Source: AP-15 sp963698995
GTDB taxonomy: Bacteria; Pseudomonadota; Alphaproteobacteria; ATCC43930; CGMCC-115725
Assembly: GCA_963698995.1 (NCBI GenBank)
Contig: CAVOTD010000013.1
Coordinates: 1-64,000, forward strand
Reading direction: 5' to 3'
DNA: 64,000 nt
Shown here: positions 19,400 to 28,989 of the stretch, piece by piece
Layout: the number at the start of each line of letters is the position of its first letter
How positions within the stretch are numbered: position 1 is the first letter of the stretch
Position numbers and translations under genes: made by a program
Notes under the pieces: model-generated
Told to the model about the DNA's origin: nothing
The model's input: the letters and a program-made list of their open reading frames with translations, nothing else
Databases searched by the model: none

Positions 19400-19951
19400 C
19401 CCGGCGGCCCCTCCTCGGCCGCCGATTGGCGAAGCCCGGCGGATCCGGTCCTTGGCGACCTGCGCGATTACCCGTGTGTCATCTGCCCTACGATCCCCGC
19501 CAGCTGCATCAGCTCCACATCATGCTTGGCGATATGTGTGATTTCATGCGCGAGCACGCCGGTCAGCTCGCGGGTCATGAGAAGGCGCAGCAGCCCTGAA
19601 CTAACCACGATGATGGACTAGTCACCAACGCCGATGGCAAAGGCCGTCGGAACGCCGGATGGAGGAAATAGAGGCTCGGAACCTGGGCAATGCCGGCGCG
19701 CCGGCACAGAGCGGCGATTATGCCGAGTTGATCAATCGGGCGCCACTCAGCAGAAGAACGAACTGGGGCGAGACCTTGCGCACCAGCATCAAGGCGATCG
19801 CCCCGAGCACGGTGGTGATCACCGCTCCCGATGTCCCCGCATAGAGCCAGCCGCAGAGCAGCATGAGCAGAAGCAGGCCACCGACCAGCAGAAACGCCAG
19901 CACCGCGCTCCGAAATGGTGCCGGACCCCGTTTCTCAAGGTTTCCGCGCAT
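19400..19951 (-). pseudogene. M48-family (HtpX-like) metallopeptidase, broken
   Basis: ATG at 19949-19951 begins MRGNLEKRGPAPF and two hydrophobic helices (AVLAFLLVGGLLLLMLLCGW). After a shift the reading continues PSLYFL, SGVPTAFAIGVGD, a TAG, then SIIVVSSGLLRLLMTRELTG and VLAHEITHIAKHDVELMQ, which holds the HExxH zinc motif. At least one frameshift plus one stop codon (about 19620) disable it. HtpX-type peptidases degrade damaged membrane proteins. Confidence 0.75.
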
Positions 19952-20127
19952 GATGGTGCCCCCCGTCCTTTCCAGCGCCCGGCGAGGCTCCGCCCCGAGC
20001 AAAAGGGGCATCCTCGCCGTCCAAAGCACGACGCCCAAGACGAGGCCCGTCTCCGTCGCGCAGATCGTCGGCTTCATCCGTATCGCCGTAGGCGCACCTC
20101 GCCAATTACTGATAGGCCCGCGATCAG

Positions 20128-20205
20128 GCGATCCGGGCTCATGTCTTTGGCGCGGGGCGCATCCATGCCGACGACACGACCGTCAAGATCCTGGCGACAC
20201 TGAAG
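20128..20205 (+). pseudogene. IS66-family transposase fragment
   Basis: The plus strand reads AIRAHVFGAGRIHADDTTVK, matching the first catalytic Asp block of IS66 transposases (HADDTTV). Only about 26 codons are recognisable. Confidence 0.6.
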
Positions 20206-20281
20206 ACCATCCGCGACGACCTGCCGTTCGCGACCGTTGTCCGCACCACCTTCGATGACAACGATCTTTCGACGGTCAAGT

Positions 20282-21376
20282 CTAGGCTGCTCTCGTCGCG
20301 GTCACCGCGGGTCTCGCCGGCTTGTCAAAGACTATAACCTTCGAAACAAAAGCCCTCGCGTTGCGGATATAGGTCAACCCGCGGTCTTGGCAAAGCGCGG
20401 CGAAGTCCTCCTTGATGTAACTTAGGTAATAGGGCTCGTGAAAACTCTGCGGGAAGAGTTGGAGCAGGCCGTCATAGTCCGGTTCGTCGCCGTGCTGAAG
20501 CGAGTCCACGAGGACAAGGCGTCCACCGGGTTTCAGCACGCGCGCGAATTCACTGAGAACGATGCGGCGCACCTTGGGCGGCAGTTCATGGAACATGAAG
20601 ATGCTCGTTACCGCGTCCTGGCTCTCGTCCGGCAGCGGAATCGATTCCGCGTTGCCCACCATAAGGTCGGTTCGCGACCAACGCTGTAAACGACGCTTGG
20701 CCTCCTTCATATAGGCCTCGGAAAGATCGAGGCCGAGCGCGGGCAGCCGGGGCCAGCTCTGTTTGACGAAATCGAGAAAGCGGCCCGTCCCGCAGCCAAC
20801 GTCGAGAAGACTCAACCGGCGTTGGTCGCGCCCGGCGAAGACCTCACGGAGCGGCGGCAGCGCCTGACGCCGCGTGGCGTTCGCAGCGCCGTTGAAGAGC
20901 ACTTCGACCTGCGTATCGTAGCGCTGGGCTGACTCGTCCGTCATCCAGGCGCCCGACTGGAAATGGAAATTCTGGAGATAGTAGCGGGGCCGCTTCCCGC
21001 GCGTCTCCTCGGACAGTACTTCGCTGTGGTCGCCGCTTTCCCGGCGGCGGTCGACGGCGGGAAGATCCTCGAAGAAAAGCCGCGATCGGTCGAGCAGCAT
21101 TTTCAATGAGCCGTCATGATCCGCGGGGAGAGGATAGACGCCCGCTTCGACATTGGCGAGGTCTTGCCGCCAAAGAGCGCCCATGTCCGCGAAGAATTGT
21201 TTGCGGTCCGGAATTGGCGCGTCGGTATGGGGGCGGGGCCGCGCGCTTCCGTCCTCGCGCGCCCGCCGCGTGATCCGGGTCATGGCGAGGCCGTGACCCA
21301 GATACCAGGCGATGCGCGGCAGCTGGCTCGCGCCATAGGCGGCACGCGTGGCGAGGCGGGAGAGGGGACGGTTCAT
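20282..21376 (-). CDS. Class I SAM-dependent methyltransferase
   Basis: The 364-residue protein has an N-terminal helical extension of about 180 residues, then a Rossmann methyltransferase domain: motif I LLDVGCGTGRFLDF, acidic loop LGLDLSEAYMKEA, MVGNAESIPLPDESQDAVTS, and RVLKPGGRLVLVDSLQHGDE. This fits a UbiE/COQ5-like fold methylating a small molecule or lipid; the substrate is unknown. The gene is intact, with start MNRPLSRLATR. It ends where the IS66 scrap begins and faces the ALDH relic, so it stands alone. Confidence 0.88.
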   Translation of the reverse strand: MNRPLSRLATRAAYGASQLPRIAWYLGHGLAMTRITRRAREDGSARPRPHTDAPIPDRKQFFADMGALWRQDLANVEAGVYPLPADHDGSLKMLLDRSRLFFEDLPAVDRRRESGDHSEVLSEETRGKRPRYYLQNFHFQSGAWMTDESAQRYDTQVEVLFNGAANATRRQALPPLREVFAGRDQRRLSLLDVGCGTGRFLDFVKQSWPRLPALGLDLSEAYMKEAKRRLQRWSRTDLMVGNAESIPLPDESQDAVTSIFMFHELPPKVRRIVLSEFARVLKPGGRLVLVDSLQHGDEPDYDGLLQLFPQSFHEPYYLSYIKEDFAALCQDRGLTYIRNARAFVSKVIVFDKPARPAVTATRAA

Positions 21377-21539
21377 GCTGATCCTCGCTTAGGACGATGG
21401 GCGCGCCGGTGCAGGGCCTGCGCCAAGCACCGCGCATCTCGCCAAGTATCGACGGTCGATCTCAGCGTCGAGATAGGCGCAGGACAAGGCGCCGTCCAGG
21501 GCCGTGATCGGATTTTGGGCGCCGCGACGAAGCGGGCCG

Positions 21540-21785
21540 TCGCTTGCGATGCGCGAAGCCGAGACCTTCCTGTCGGCTCGCGGCCCCGATTGTGGCATCC
21601 CCAATGTCAACATCGGCCCCTTGGGCGCCGAGATTGGCGGGGCCTTCGGCGGCGAGAAGGAGACCGGCGCCGGACGGGAGTCCGGATCCGACGCCTGGAA
21701 GGCCTACATGCGCCGGGCCGCAAACACCATCAACTACGGCCGGACGCTGCCGCTCGCGCAGGGCGTCAAATTCGACGTGGTCTGA
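21540..21785 (+). pseudogene. Aldehyde dehydrogenase C-terminal remnant (ALDH7-like)
   Basis: The frame reads REAETFLSARGPDCGIPNVN, IGPLGAEIGGAFGGEKETGA, GRESGSDAWKAYMRR and NTINYGRTLPLAQGVKFDV before the stop. This is the conserved end of ALDH7/AmaB-type semialdehyde dehydrogenases. The catalytic Cys and NAD-binding parts are missing. Confidence 0.85.
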
Positions 21786-21832
21786 AGCAGGCACGAACGC
21801 AAAAATTCTCGCAGACGGGGCGGGCCATACGT

Positions 21833-22237
21833 TGATGCGCAAGCTGCTTGAAGAAATATGGCTTTTGCTCCAGACAAGCTCGTCACAGATGAGCTGAGAT
21901 CTTATGCCGCCGCAGCCAGTCATCTTGGAATTGCAAAACGCCATGAACGCGGTCGATGGCGCAACAATCGCGCGGAGAATTCGCATCAACCGACCCGACG
22001 AAGGGAGAGGAAGATGCAAGGGTTCAAGAGCGTGGGATCCGCGCAAAGATTTCTCTCAACCCACGCAGCCACCTATAACACCTTCAACGTCCAACGCCAT
22101 CTGACCTCAAGCAAGAACGCACCGAGCCTTCAGGGCATCGGCCATGCAGGCGTGGCGCGAAAGTCGTCGCCGCCGCGTGAGCCTAACGTGCCAGGAGATT
22201 TGATACGCGCACTATTTGGCAACGTGATGGTGTGGAC
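21833..22237 (+). pseudogene. IS6-family transposase C-terminal remnant with IS end
   Basis: After a shifted start (LMRKLLEE), the reading APDKLVTDELRSYAAAA, AKRHERGRWRNNRAENSHQP and MQGFKSVGSAQRFLSTHAAT matches the copies at 28349-28980 and 43722-44507. The last catalytic Glu lies in NNRAENSHQP. The first catalytic Asp is missing. The likely right terminus is CAACGTGATGGTGTGGAC at 22220-22237, shared with the 43.75 kb copy. Confidence 0.85.
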
Positions 22238-22327
22238 ATCCGATAATCGCGGTCGGCGCTTGATCCAGCGATAGTACCGCGATCCGGGCGGTGTTGCTCG
22301 GTGATTCGCACCATCGGAGGTACGTTG

Positions 22328-22562
22328 ATGACCCGCTTTGTTGGTTTGGACGTTTCGCAGAAGATAACAGTTATTTGCGTCGTCGACGACGCCGGTCGGA
22401 GACGATGGCGGGGCCAGTGCCCCACAAATCCAGAACAAATCAGCATTTTGGTCCGCCGGCATGCGGGGAGTGACGCCCGCATAGGGATCGAGACCGGAAC
22501 GATGACGCCGTGGCTGGTGCATGAACTCCGCAATCTCGGGCTCGAAGTCGATTGTCTCGACA
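22328..22562 (+). pseudogene. IS110-family transposase N-terminal remnant
   Basis: ATG 22328 after GGAGGTA begins MTRFVGLDVSQKITVICVVD, carrying the first Asp of the DEDD core, followed by RIGIETGTMTPWLVHEL with the Glu. It stops abruptly at LEVDCLDT, where the cupin relic begins, so the remaining two-thirds are gone. Confidence 0.85.
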
Positions 22563-22909
22563 CGCCTTGTGCAGGATCGGCACCGCGCAATTGCTGGCGT
22601 ATTCGGTGATCGAACCTTCGTCGATATAGATGATGGCGGGACGATCGCCGTGGCTATGCCAGGGAACGACGCCGCCTGGTTGCACGACGAGCTTGCGCAG
22701 GCGCAGCGTCCGGCCAGCGATGTTGGCTGGCTCTTGCGACAGATCGATCGCCGAAATAACAGTGTCCGTCACCCCCTTGGCCGGGTTTGCGGCGGGCTGG
22801 TGACGTCGACGCCAGTTGGCCGGCGGGACATTCGCCGGCCCATGCCGGACTTGAAAATAATGCCGCGCCGAGCGCGGCCGCGAGAACAAACGACCTGTTG
22901 CTTGATCAT
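22563..22909 (-). pseudogene. Exported cupin-domain protein, frameshifted and truncated
   Basis: ATG 22907-22909 begins MIKQQV; one frame over is a clear signal sequence (FVLAAALGAALFSSPAWAGE). A further shift gives NPAKGVTDTVISAIDLSQEP, LRLRKLVVQPGGVVPWHSHG, DRPAIIYIDEGSITEYASN and CAVPILHKA, a single cupin with the metal-binding HSH. It ends at the IS110 scrap. Two frameshifts and a missing C-terminus mean it is dead. Confidence 0.72.
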
Positions 22910-23329
22910 ATCTCTAGCTCCTGTCTGATCGCCTCCGATAATCGGCCACCTGTTCCGTGCTCAAAAACGGCATCGGTCATAAACGCCGTTAGCGGCGCGG
23001 GCGACCGAGGCAACTAACATTATATGCGTGAAACGATTGGGATTGGACAATCCATTTCGCGCCGTGCTTGGGATTGTTCCAGATCGGCCGCGGCTCGGCG
23101 GGATTCAATCCGCTCGGCGGAGCTCGCCCACTAGCCGCATCCGATGGTGTTTCTTTGGCAAGATTTCTCGAGGTTGGGTCCCCGTTTGAGCGCGGCAAAG
23201 ATCAGCCACAATTCCGATTTCTTAATGAAATCTTAGTAACGAAGGACCAGTTCGAGCTTGGATCCTCAATCGCGCGACGTGGTTCGGCCGACGCGATCGA
23301 CCGCGTTAGCGTAACAGGAGGCCGGAAGT
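22910..23329. other. Intergenic region upstream of the SPOR-like gene
   Basis: No supported gene. It should hold the promoter of the 23330 gene; an AGGAGG ribosome site lies at 23315-23322. Confidence 0.45.
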
Positions 23330-24721
23330 ATGAGCGATATTTTTACGAAACGGCGCCCGATGATCGATTTGGACGAATTTGAATGGCGCCTATGCCCGCC
23401 ATGCTCCACCAATCAAATGGACGGTGATCCACTCGCCGAACTTCGCCGCATCATCGGTGATGACGAGCCACATAAGACCGATTTCGAACCAAATATCCAG
23501 CTTTCAGCAAGGGCGTGGCAGGATGCAGGTGAACCGGGCGAGTTGAATCAGCCTGATGCGCAAGTGCGCCTGGTCGGCGGCGATTTCGCTGCGATCGAGG
23601 CCGGGTTGCTGGGCACGAAGCAGCCACAGACAGCGATTCCGTCGGAAGCCGAGCGGTCAACGGTCGAGTACAAAAGGCCAAACGCGCGAGCGCCCCTCAT
23701 CAGCGGCGATTTCGCAGCAATCGAGGCCGGATTGCTGGGCGCACCGCGAGAACAAGCCACGACGACGGTTTCAGAAACCGACATGTCAAATGCTTTTTCG
23801 AGCGTGGACATAGGATCGCAACGTTTCCTCCATCAGGACAACCAGCCGGTTTCCCGACACGCCGGCGTCGCCGACGGGCAAAACAGATCACGGCGCCCGC
23901 TCTATGTGATGGTTGCGATCGTCATCGTTGCAATGGCAGGCGTAGCCGTAAGTTTCGGCCTTAAAAACCGGGCTTCAGGCCCACCCGAGATCGCATCATT
24001 CAAGGCCGGGAGCGGAGCAGCCAAGCAAGAAACGGAAGCCACAAGTAGTGCGGATGTTCCCGGCCAGGACGCCGCTATTCTCAGCAAAACGCCAGAACCA
24101 TCGCCGGTGGCTCTCGACAATGGCACCAAACAACCCATTGACTTGCCGCAAGTGGAGGAGAAAACGCTGCCTGCTGAATCTCACGCCCAAATCGATAATG
24201 GGCCTCCGGCCGTACCGGCGGCGCCGGCGCAGGCGCCAATGCCGGCAGAGCCGCTCAGCACGGCGGCTCCCGTCGAGTCGGCTACAGTGAAGACCGATCT
24301 GGTCCGGCCGGATGGCACACTTCTCTCTAACGGCACGCCCCCGCAAGTCTCTAACGGCACGCCCACGAAAGCAAAAATCAATGAGGCGCCGCTTCCAGCG
24401 TCGCAATCCCCTGCGGCAGCCAAGGTTCCGACGGCGAAAGCGGTGGGCCGCGTGGCGAAGCCGCTAAAACCCGCCACGGCAGGACATCTGGGTAGTCATG
24501 GCCAACCTCGTCAGATTGCGAACAAGGCCAAGGGGACGCCTGTGAGGCCACTCACCACGGAGCCGGCACCGAGCGCCGATCCCAAGGCCGTAACACCGAC
24601 GACCCAGTCAAGCCCGGCAAGCAATGGGGCTTTCGGATTTGTGCAGAGCGCTGTGAATTCGCTCACCAGCGCCACCGCCAAGTTACTGGAGTGGGGACGA
24701 ATTGACGGTTCTCGCCCTTAG
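23330..24721 (+). CDS. Single-pass membrane protein with repeated GDFAAIEAGLLG motifs
   Basis: AGGAGG stands eight bases before the ATG. The 463-residue protein has a cytoplasmic acidic N-terminus with two copies of a motif ending GDFAAIEAGLLG (about residues 84-95 and 125-136). One helix (YVMVAIVIVAMAGVAVSFGL, about 192-211) is followed by a long Pro/Ala/Lys-rich periplasmic tail. The layout resembles SPOR-type division or envelope proteins of Hyphomicrobiales, but no SPOR domain is visible at the C-terminus. The tandem motif may bind a cytoplasmic partner; this is inference. The gene is intact and alone, and its function is unknown. Confidence 0.78.
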   Translation: MSDIFTKRRPMIDLDEFEWRLCPPCSTNQMDGDPLAELRRIIGDDEPHKTDFEPNIQLSARAWQDAGEPGELNQPDAQVRLVGGDFAAIEAGLLGTKQPQTAIPSEAERSTVEYKRPNARAPLISGDFAAIEAGLLGAPREQATTTVSETDMSNAFSSVDIGSQRFLHQDNQPVSRHAGVADGQNRSRRPLYVMVAIVIVAMAGVAVSFGLKNRASGPPEIASFKAGSGAAKQETEATSSADVPGQDAAILSKTPEPSPVALDNGTKQPIDLPQVEEKTLPAESHAQIDNGPPAVPAAPAQAPMPAEPLSTAAPVESATVKTDLVRPDGTLLSNGTPPQVSNGTPTKAKINEAPLPASQSPAAAKVPTAKAVGRVAKPLKPATAGHLGSHGQPRQIANKAKGTPVRPLTTEPAPSADPKAVTPTTQSSPASNGAFGFVQSAVNSLTSATAKLLEWGRIDGSRP

Positions 24722-24920
24722 CAGGGGCGCGCTGACCGCCGGTGCGTGGCCGCTAGCCTGGCAGGCGGGCATCAAGACGCAAGGCACGTCCAGTCGACGT
24801 CGGCGCCAGATTGCGCGGTATGTGGCGGTGGGGACGGGATCTTCCCGGACTACTCCACCCCGATTGTCCGAAACCAACCCGAGGAGTCGCGAGCCAGCGG
24901 TGGCTCGGAATCGAGAACCG

Positions 24921-25013
24921 CTGCTTGGTGCCCTGGGCCTTCGCTCGCGTCCGATTGTAATAGACTGTCACGTCGTGCCCCGCCTTCACGAGGTTCGCAG
25001 CCGAGGGGATGTT
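24921..25013 (-). pseudogene. NAD-binding fragment of a 3-hydroxyisobutyrate dehydrogenase-like enzyme
   Basis: The minus strand reads NIPSAANLVKAGHDVTVYYN and RTRAKA, matching the strand after the GxGxMG loop in the 6PGDH/HIBADH family. No more than 30 codons survive. The surrounding 24722-25382 holds no intact gene. Confidence 0.5.
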
Positions 25014-25382
25014 TGCTGCGCGATGCGCAGCGGGAGGAGTTCGCGCTCGATCCGGCTCCGCGCTTCGTCCGTCAGCTTGCCGCCGCAGAAAGGTCGTTGA
25101 CGCGCTGCCGATCACCAAATGTTCGGTCTAAGCCGAGCAAGCTTTCGCGGTGCTGGGCGCGAAGCCGCCCCGCGACGCTCTCCGCAAGATGGCGTTCCGC
25201 AGCAAGCTGATTGAGCGCTCGCCTTCATCGGCAGTCGAAATTGGCAAAACCATCCGCGCCTCCTGAACGCCGTGTCCGCCCCGGCTACGAAACCCTGGCC
25301 ATCTCCGCCGGGGCGACGCGGCACATCGACCTTTTACGTCCACGGCAAACTGGCCTGGTTTTGCTCCGCCGACGGCCTGGTT
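25014..25382. other. Stretch without a supported gene
   Basis: Several open frames exist on both strands but none has a ribosome site or recognisable family. It is probably decayed chromosome like the flanks. Confidence 0.4.
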
Positions 25383-26232
25383 TTACTCCGCCGTTGACAC
25401 CGTCAAGCTCCTCGCCGGCACGCTGCGCGATGGCGGTCCAGAGCCTTCGAATGCCTGGAAGCCGCCGCCTAATGGCCGGTCACGGAACCCCCACTTGTTC
25501 TTGAGCCGGATTATGCTCCCGTCCCGCTGCATCACCACCAACGCGCCGTTCACGGCCGCCAATAGCGCCGGCTCATTCTTCCCGAACCCGATTCCGAACG
25601 GCTGCGGATCGTCTGGAACTTTCGCCGCGATGCGCAGATCGGGGCCTTTCGCCGCCAGCCAGGCCGCCACCGGAGCGACCTTCATCACCGCCGTGATTCG
25701 ACCCGCCTCGAGATCCGTCATCGCCTCCTCGATCCGGTCGAATGGATAGACTTTGACGCTGCCGATCTCGCCCCGCTTCTGCATGGCCACCGCCGCGTCG
25801 TAATCCGTGGTCGCCGCTTGTACACCGACCGACGCGTCTTTCAGGTCCGCAAGGCTGTGGATTGCGGACATCTTCGCGCCATTCACCACCAGGCTCAGCG
25901 TCGTCGTGATATAAGGGACCGACCAGGCGAGTATCTGCTCGCGCTGGGGCGTTGCAGTCATATCGCCCATCCTGCATCTCCTGGAGGATCGTCTCCCATC
26001 TCGTATTGACGAACGCAGGCTTGAGCCCAACCCGCCGCGCGATTAACTCCATGAGATCGACCTCGAAGCCGATGTCCGCGCCGTCCGCGACATACTCGAA
26101 CGGTGGGTTGACGAAGTAGGTGCCGATCCGAAGCACACCCCGCGCCAGCGTCCGCACCGGTTCGGCCGCGCACGGACCGCCGGAGGCGATCGCCACCAGC
26201 ACCGCGGCGATCGCCGTTCTCCTCCAAAGCAT
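25383..26232 (-). pseudogene. Amino-acid ABC transporter substrate-binding protein (family 3), frameshifted
   Basis: ATG 26230-26232 starts a signal peptide (MLWRRTAIAAVLVAIASGG). The mature sequence follows: GVLRIGTYFVNPPFEYVADG, GFEVDLMELIARRVGLKPAF, then a shift near 25965 with a few residues missing, and MTATPQREQILAWSVPYITT onward to MQRDGSIIRLKNKWGF. This is a periplasmic binding protein for polar amino acids. The indel cuts it in the first lobe. No permease or ATPase genes are nearby, supporting a relic. Confidence 0.85.
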
Positions 26233-26278
26233 GGCATCTCCCCGTCCGCCCATTGCCGGGTGCTACCCTCAATGGTTT

Positions 26279-26390
26279 TCATCTTGGCCGAGATTCCCCG
26301 GACGATGTTGTTCTCAGGCTGCACGAAACCATGGCCTTCGTCGGGATATAGCAGGTATGCGATGGGGATGCCTTTGCTTTGGCGTCGCGA
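26279..26390 (-). pseudogene. S9 (prolyl oligopeptidase) C-terminal scrap
   Basis: The reading KGIPIAYLLYPDEGHGFVQP with ENN holds the catalytic-His block DEGHGF of S9 peptidases. The neighbouring sequence is unrelated; about 37 codons remain. Confidence 0.6.
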
Positions 26391-26800
26391 AGGAGTGTCA
26401 CGGCCATCCGCGGGCGACGTCATCTTCTCCTTCTGATTCGGTCTCGCGGCTTTGGCGTCCGCGGCTCATGGAGTCGCTGCGGGCGGACTTGTGGGTGTCT
26501 GGCCACTACGCCTCCGGCAAATGTTCCCTACCTGGCAAGGGCGCCGCGCCGCGTTTTTGGCGCGCCGCAAAACTCCACCTTCTATGCGGGCTGCCGGATT
26601 TCGCCCTGTGCGGCTACTCACTGGACGGTCAGGCCGACGCGTAGGCGTTCGGATTAGATAGCTCATCGTCCTCTAAACATAAAATGGTGTGCAGTGGCGC
26701 AACTTTCGCCCCCGGCGGGAGTTATCCGTCCCTCAGGAGGGCCCGGAGTCCTCCCGCAAGACGCGCAGGGTCACTCGGCATTTTTCGAGAAGGCCTTAAG
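26391..26800. other. Stretch without a supported gene
   Basis: Open frames are present but none resembles a known protein. The last 100 bases should carry the promoter for the DUF937/BON gene. Confidence 0.4.
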
Positions 26801-27874
26801 ATGGCGACCTTTGACAAGCTCATTCAGGAAATCGGCTCGCGATACTGTCTCGGGCCCAAGGCCTACCCTCTTGTCGAAGAAACTTTGGGCCTGATCAAGA
26901 GACAGCCAGGCGGTCTTGGCGGTTTCGTGAATAGGTTCAAGGCCGCGGGGTTCGCCGTCGAGGTTGCTTCTTGGTTAGGAGGACCCGACCCAGTGCCGCT
27001 GTCGGGACAAGAGGTAGAGCAGACGCTAGGCAGCGATGTGATTAGCGGCATTGCCAATAAAATCGGTGTAAACCAACGCTTCGCCAGAACGATTTTGGGC
27101 TATGCAATACCCGAAATCATCGTCCTGCAAGCCCAAGGCGGAGCTATTCCACCAGCAATTAGTGCTTGGGCAGCGAGTTTCCGCGACTCGGCCATACATT
27201 CAGCCACCCCCATCAACGAAATTACGCAGCATCGAGCAGAGCAAATTCGACCGAGCCGAACGGAATACAGTGGCGCCGCTGCCGGGCTCAGACCGTTGCT
27301 CATTCCGGGCGCCGCTCTGCTGATTACGCTCGGATTGCTCCTCGGATATTTCATTGGGGCAGGCGATCGTGGGGCCATCCAGTCCGCGCCGACTGTGGTG
27401 CAAAATGCGCCTGTGGCGTCCCCGCATGTGCCTTCGATACCAGCGCGGCTGGCGCTACACAATGAGAACGGGCTCATTGCTTACTCAGGCACAGTCGGAG
27501 ACGACGCTACTCGCAGTTCCATTACTGACTCGCTCAAAACGGTGTTCGGAGCCCAGAAAATTACCGGCGACCTCTCGGTCGACTTGAATGCTGGCCCGGC
27601 GCACTGGGCCAAGGGTTTCAAGGCAGCTCTCGATAATTTCAAGATTCCGGGGTTGGAGGCGCTGTTTGAAGGAAATGCGGCTAGTGTCGGAGGAGCGATT
27701 CCTGAAGCAGACCGAGATAGGATCATGAGTTCGCTGAAATCCGTTCTTGGGCCCCAATTCGGATTTGCTACAATTGCAGGTAGCAGTGCCAACGAAACGC
27801 CGACCGCGTCTTCGACGCTTACATCTGGTTTGAGCGTCGAAAACCCAATTGGCGCGAATCAGTCGAACTCTTAA
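26801..27874 (+). CDS. DUF937 (YidB-like) / BON-domain membrane protein
   Basis: I start at ATG 26801 (MATFDKLIQEIGSRYCLGPK), the natural DUF937 beginning; the frame is open further up. Residues 1-125 form the YidB-like domain (GGLGGFVNRFKAAGFAVEVA, ISGIANKIGVN). A helix follows at about 175-195 (LLIPGAALLITLGLLLGYFI), then a BON-like domain (LIAYSGTVGDDATRSSITDS, ALDNFKIPGLEALFEGNAAS). The frame ends 26 bases inside the next one, which carries an OmpA domain. In related proteins these domains form one chain, so the gene pair is probably one frameshifted gene. The intact product would sit in the inner membrane and reach the peptidoglycan. Confidence 0.72.
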   Translation: MATFDKLIQEIGSRYCLGPKAYPLVEETLGLIKRQPGGLGGFVNRFKAAGFAVEVASWLGGPDPVPLSGQEVEQTLGSDVISGIANKIGVNQRFARTILGYAIPEIIVLQAQGGAIPPAISAWAASFRDSAIHSATPINEITQHRAEQIRPSRTEYSGAAAGLRPLLIPGAALLITLGLLLGYFIGAGDRGAIQSAPTVVQNAPVASPHVPSIPARLALHNENGLIAYSGTVGDDATRSSITDSLKTVFGAQKITGDLSVDLNAGPAHWAKGFKAALDNFKIPGLEALFEGNAASVGGAIPEADRDRIMSSLKSVLGPQFGFATIAGSSANETPTASSTLTSGLSVENPIGANQSNS

Positions 27875-28235
27875 TCTCCCAACCATTTATTTCGCTACCA
27901 ATAGCGCCGAGGTTCCATCGGACACGAAGGTTCTCTTGCAGCAGGCGGCCGGTCTGATGAAACAATTGCCCGCCGGAACGACGGTTCGGATTAGCGGCCA
28001 CACGGATAGTATTGGTACGCAGGCCGCTAATATGAGGCTGTCGCAGCGGCGTGCAAATGCAGTGCGCCAAGTCCTCGTCGATGCAAAGGTCAACCCCGCC
28101 ATGCTGAGCGCGAAGGGTTACGGCAGTTCCCATTCCCTGGCCAGCAAAAACGGGACAAAGGAAGGCCGCAGTATCAGCACGATCGAAGATCACCTTCGCA
28201 AGGACCGGCGCGTCGAATTCAGCGTAGCTCAATAA
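27849..28235 (+). CDS. OmpA-like peptidoglycan-binding domain, +1 frame of preceding gene
   Basis: From a TTG at 27849 the frame reads NLPTIYFATNSAEVPSDTKV, RISGHTDSIGTQAANMRLSQ and RRANAVRQVLVDAKVNPAML, with the TD..G...N..LS.RRA diaminopimelate-binding signature of OmpA_C. It has no signal or membrane helix of its own, so alone it could not be exported. It overlaps the previous frame by 26 bases and is in +1 relative to it. Most likely it is the C-terminal domain of the same ancestral protein. Confidence 0.72.
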   Translation: MARISRTLNLPTIYFATNSAEVPSDTKVLLQQAAGLMKQLPAGTTVRISGHTDSIGTQAANMRLSQRRANAVRQVLVDAKVNPAMLSAKGYGSSHSLASKNGTKEGRSISTIEDHLRKDRRVEFSVAQ

Positions 28236-28320
28236 TAGCGGTAATCAGAGATAGTGTGCCTAAAATGCGTTAGGTCGTGTGGACGGATATAGGAAAATAT
28301 AGGTCAAGGGCACTGTCACA

Positions 28321-28980
28321 TTATCGGAAATTGCATGCGATAGACATTTCACTTCGCGATATCATGCCGCGGCGACGACGTCGTGCCATGCTGCATCGCC
28401 GAGGCCCGAAAGGCTCGATGCGTTCTTGCCGATGTGAGATGACGTTGGACGTTGAAGATGTTGTGGACTGCCGCATGCACTGAGAGAAATCTTTGCGCTG
28501 ACCCGGCGCTCTTGAACCCTTGCATCTTGCGTTCACGTCGTCGGGTCGGTTGATGCGAATTCTCGGCTCGGTTGTTGCGCCATCGACCGCGCTCATGGCG
28601 TTTTGCGATTCCAAGTTCATGGGCTGCGGCAGCATAAGACCTCAGCTCATCCGTGACGAGCTTGTCTGGGACAAAGCCATATTTCTTCAGCTTGCGCATC
28701 AATTTCAGCGCGGCACGCTTGTTCCTTGTGCTCTGGATCGACACGTCGAGCACTTCTCGGCGTCGACGGCGCGCCACAGATAGACCATGCGGCCATCGAT
28801 CTTGAGATAGACTTCGTCGAGATACCAAGTCGTATGTGGCTTCGGACGGCGTTTGCGAAGATCGGCCGCGATCTTGAGTCCGAAATGGTTTACCCGGCGG
28901 CGCACGGTCTCAAAGGACACCATGATGCTGGGCGCCTGGCGGGGCGCGTCAAGATCGAAATTAAGATAAATTGATTCCAA
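28321..28980 (-). pseudogene. IS6-family transposase, frameshifted, 5' truncated
   Basis: The minus strand reads SFETVRRRVNHFGLKIAADL, KPHTTWYLDEVYLKIDGRMV (first Asp), then a shift near 28745, then KLVTDELRSYAAAAHELGIA and RWRNNRAENSHQPTRRRERK. This matches the 43722-44507 copy. The N-terminal helix-turn-helix is lost. The right terminus near 28300-28320 (AATGTGACAGTGCC) resembles the other copies' ends. Confidence 0.88.
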
Positions 28981-28989
28981 GTTCGGGCG

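Noticed and set aside
27840..27880. Programmed +1 frameshift between DUF937/BON and OmpA frames
   Set aside because: No known slippery sequence or stimulating structure is visible at the overlap; a simple indel is the simpler reading, so I kept it only as an open question.
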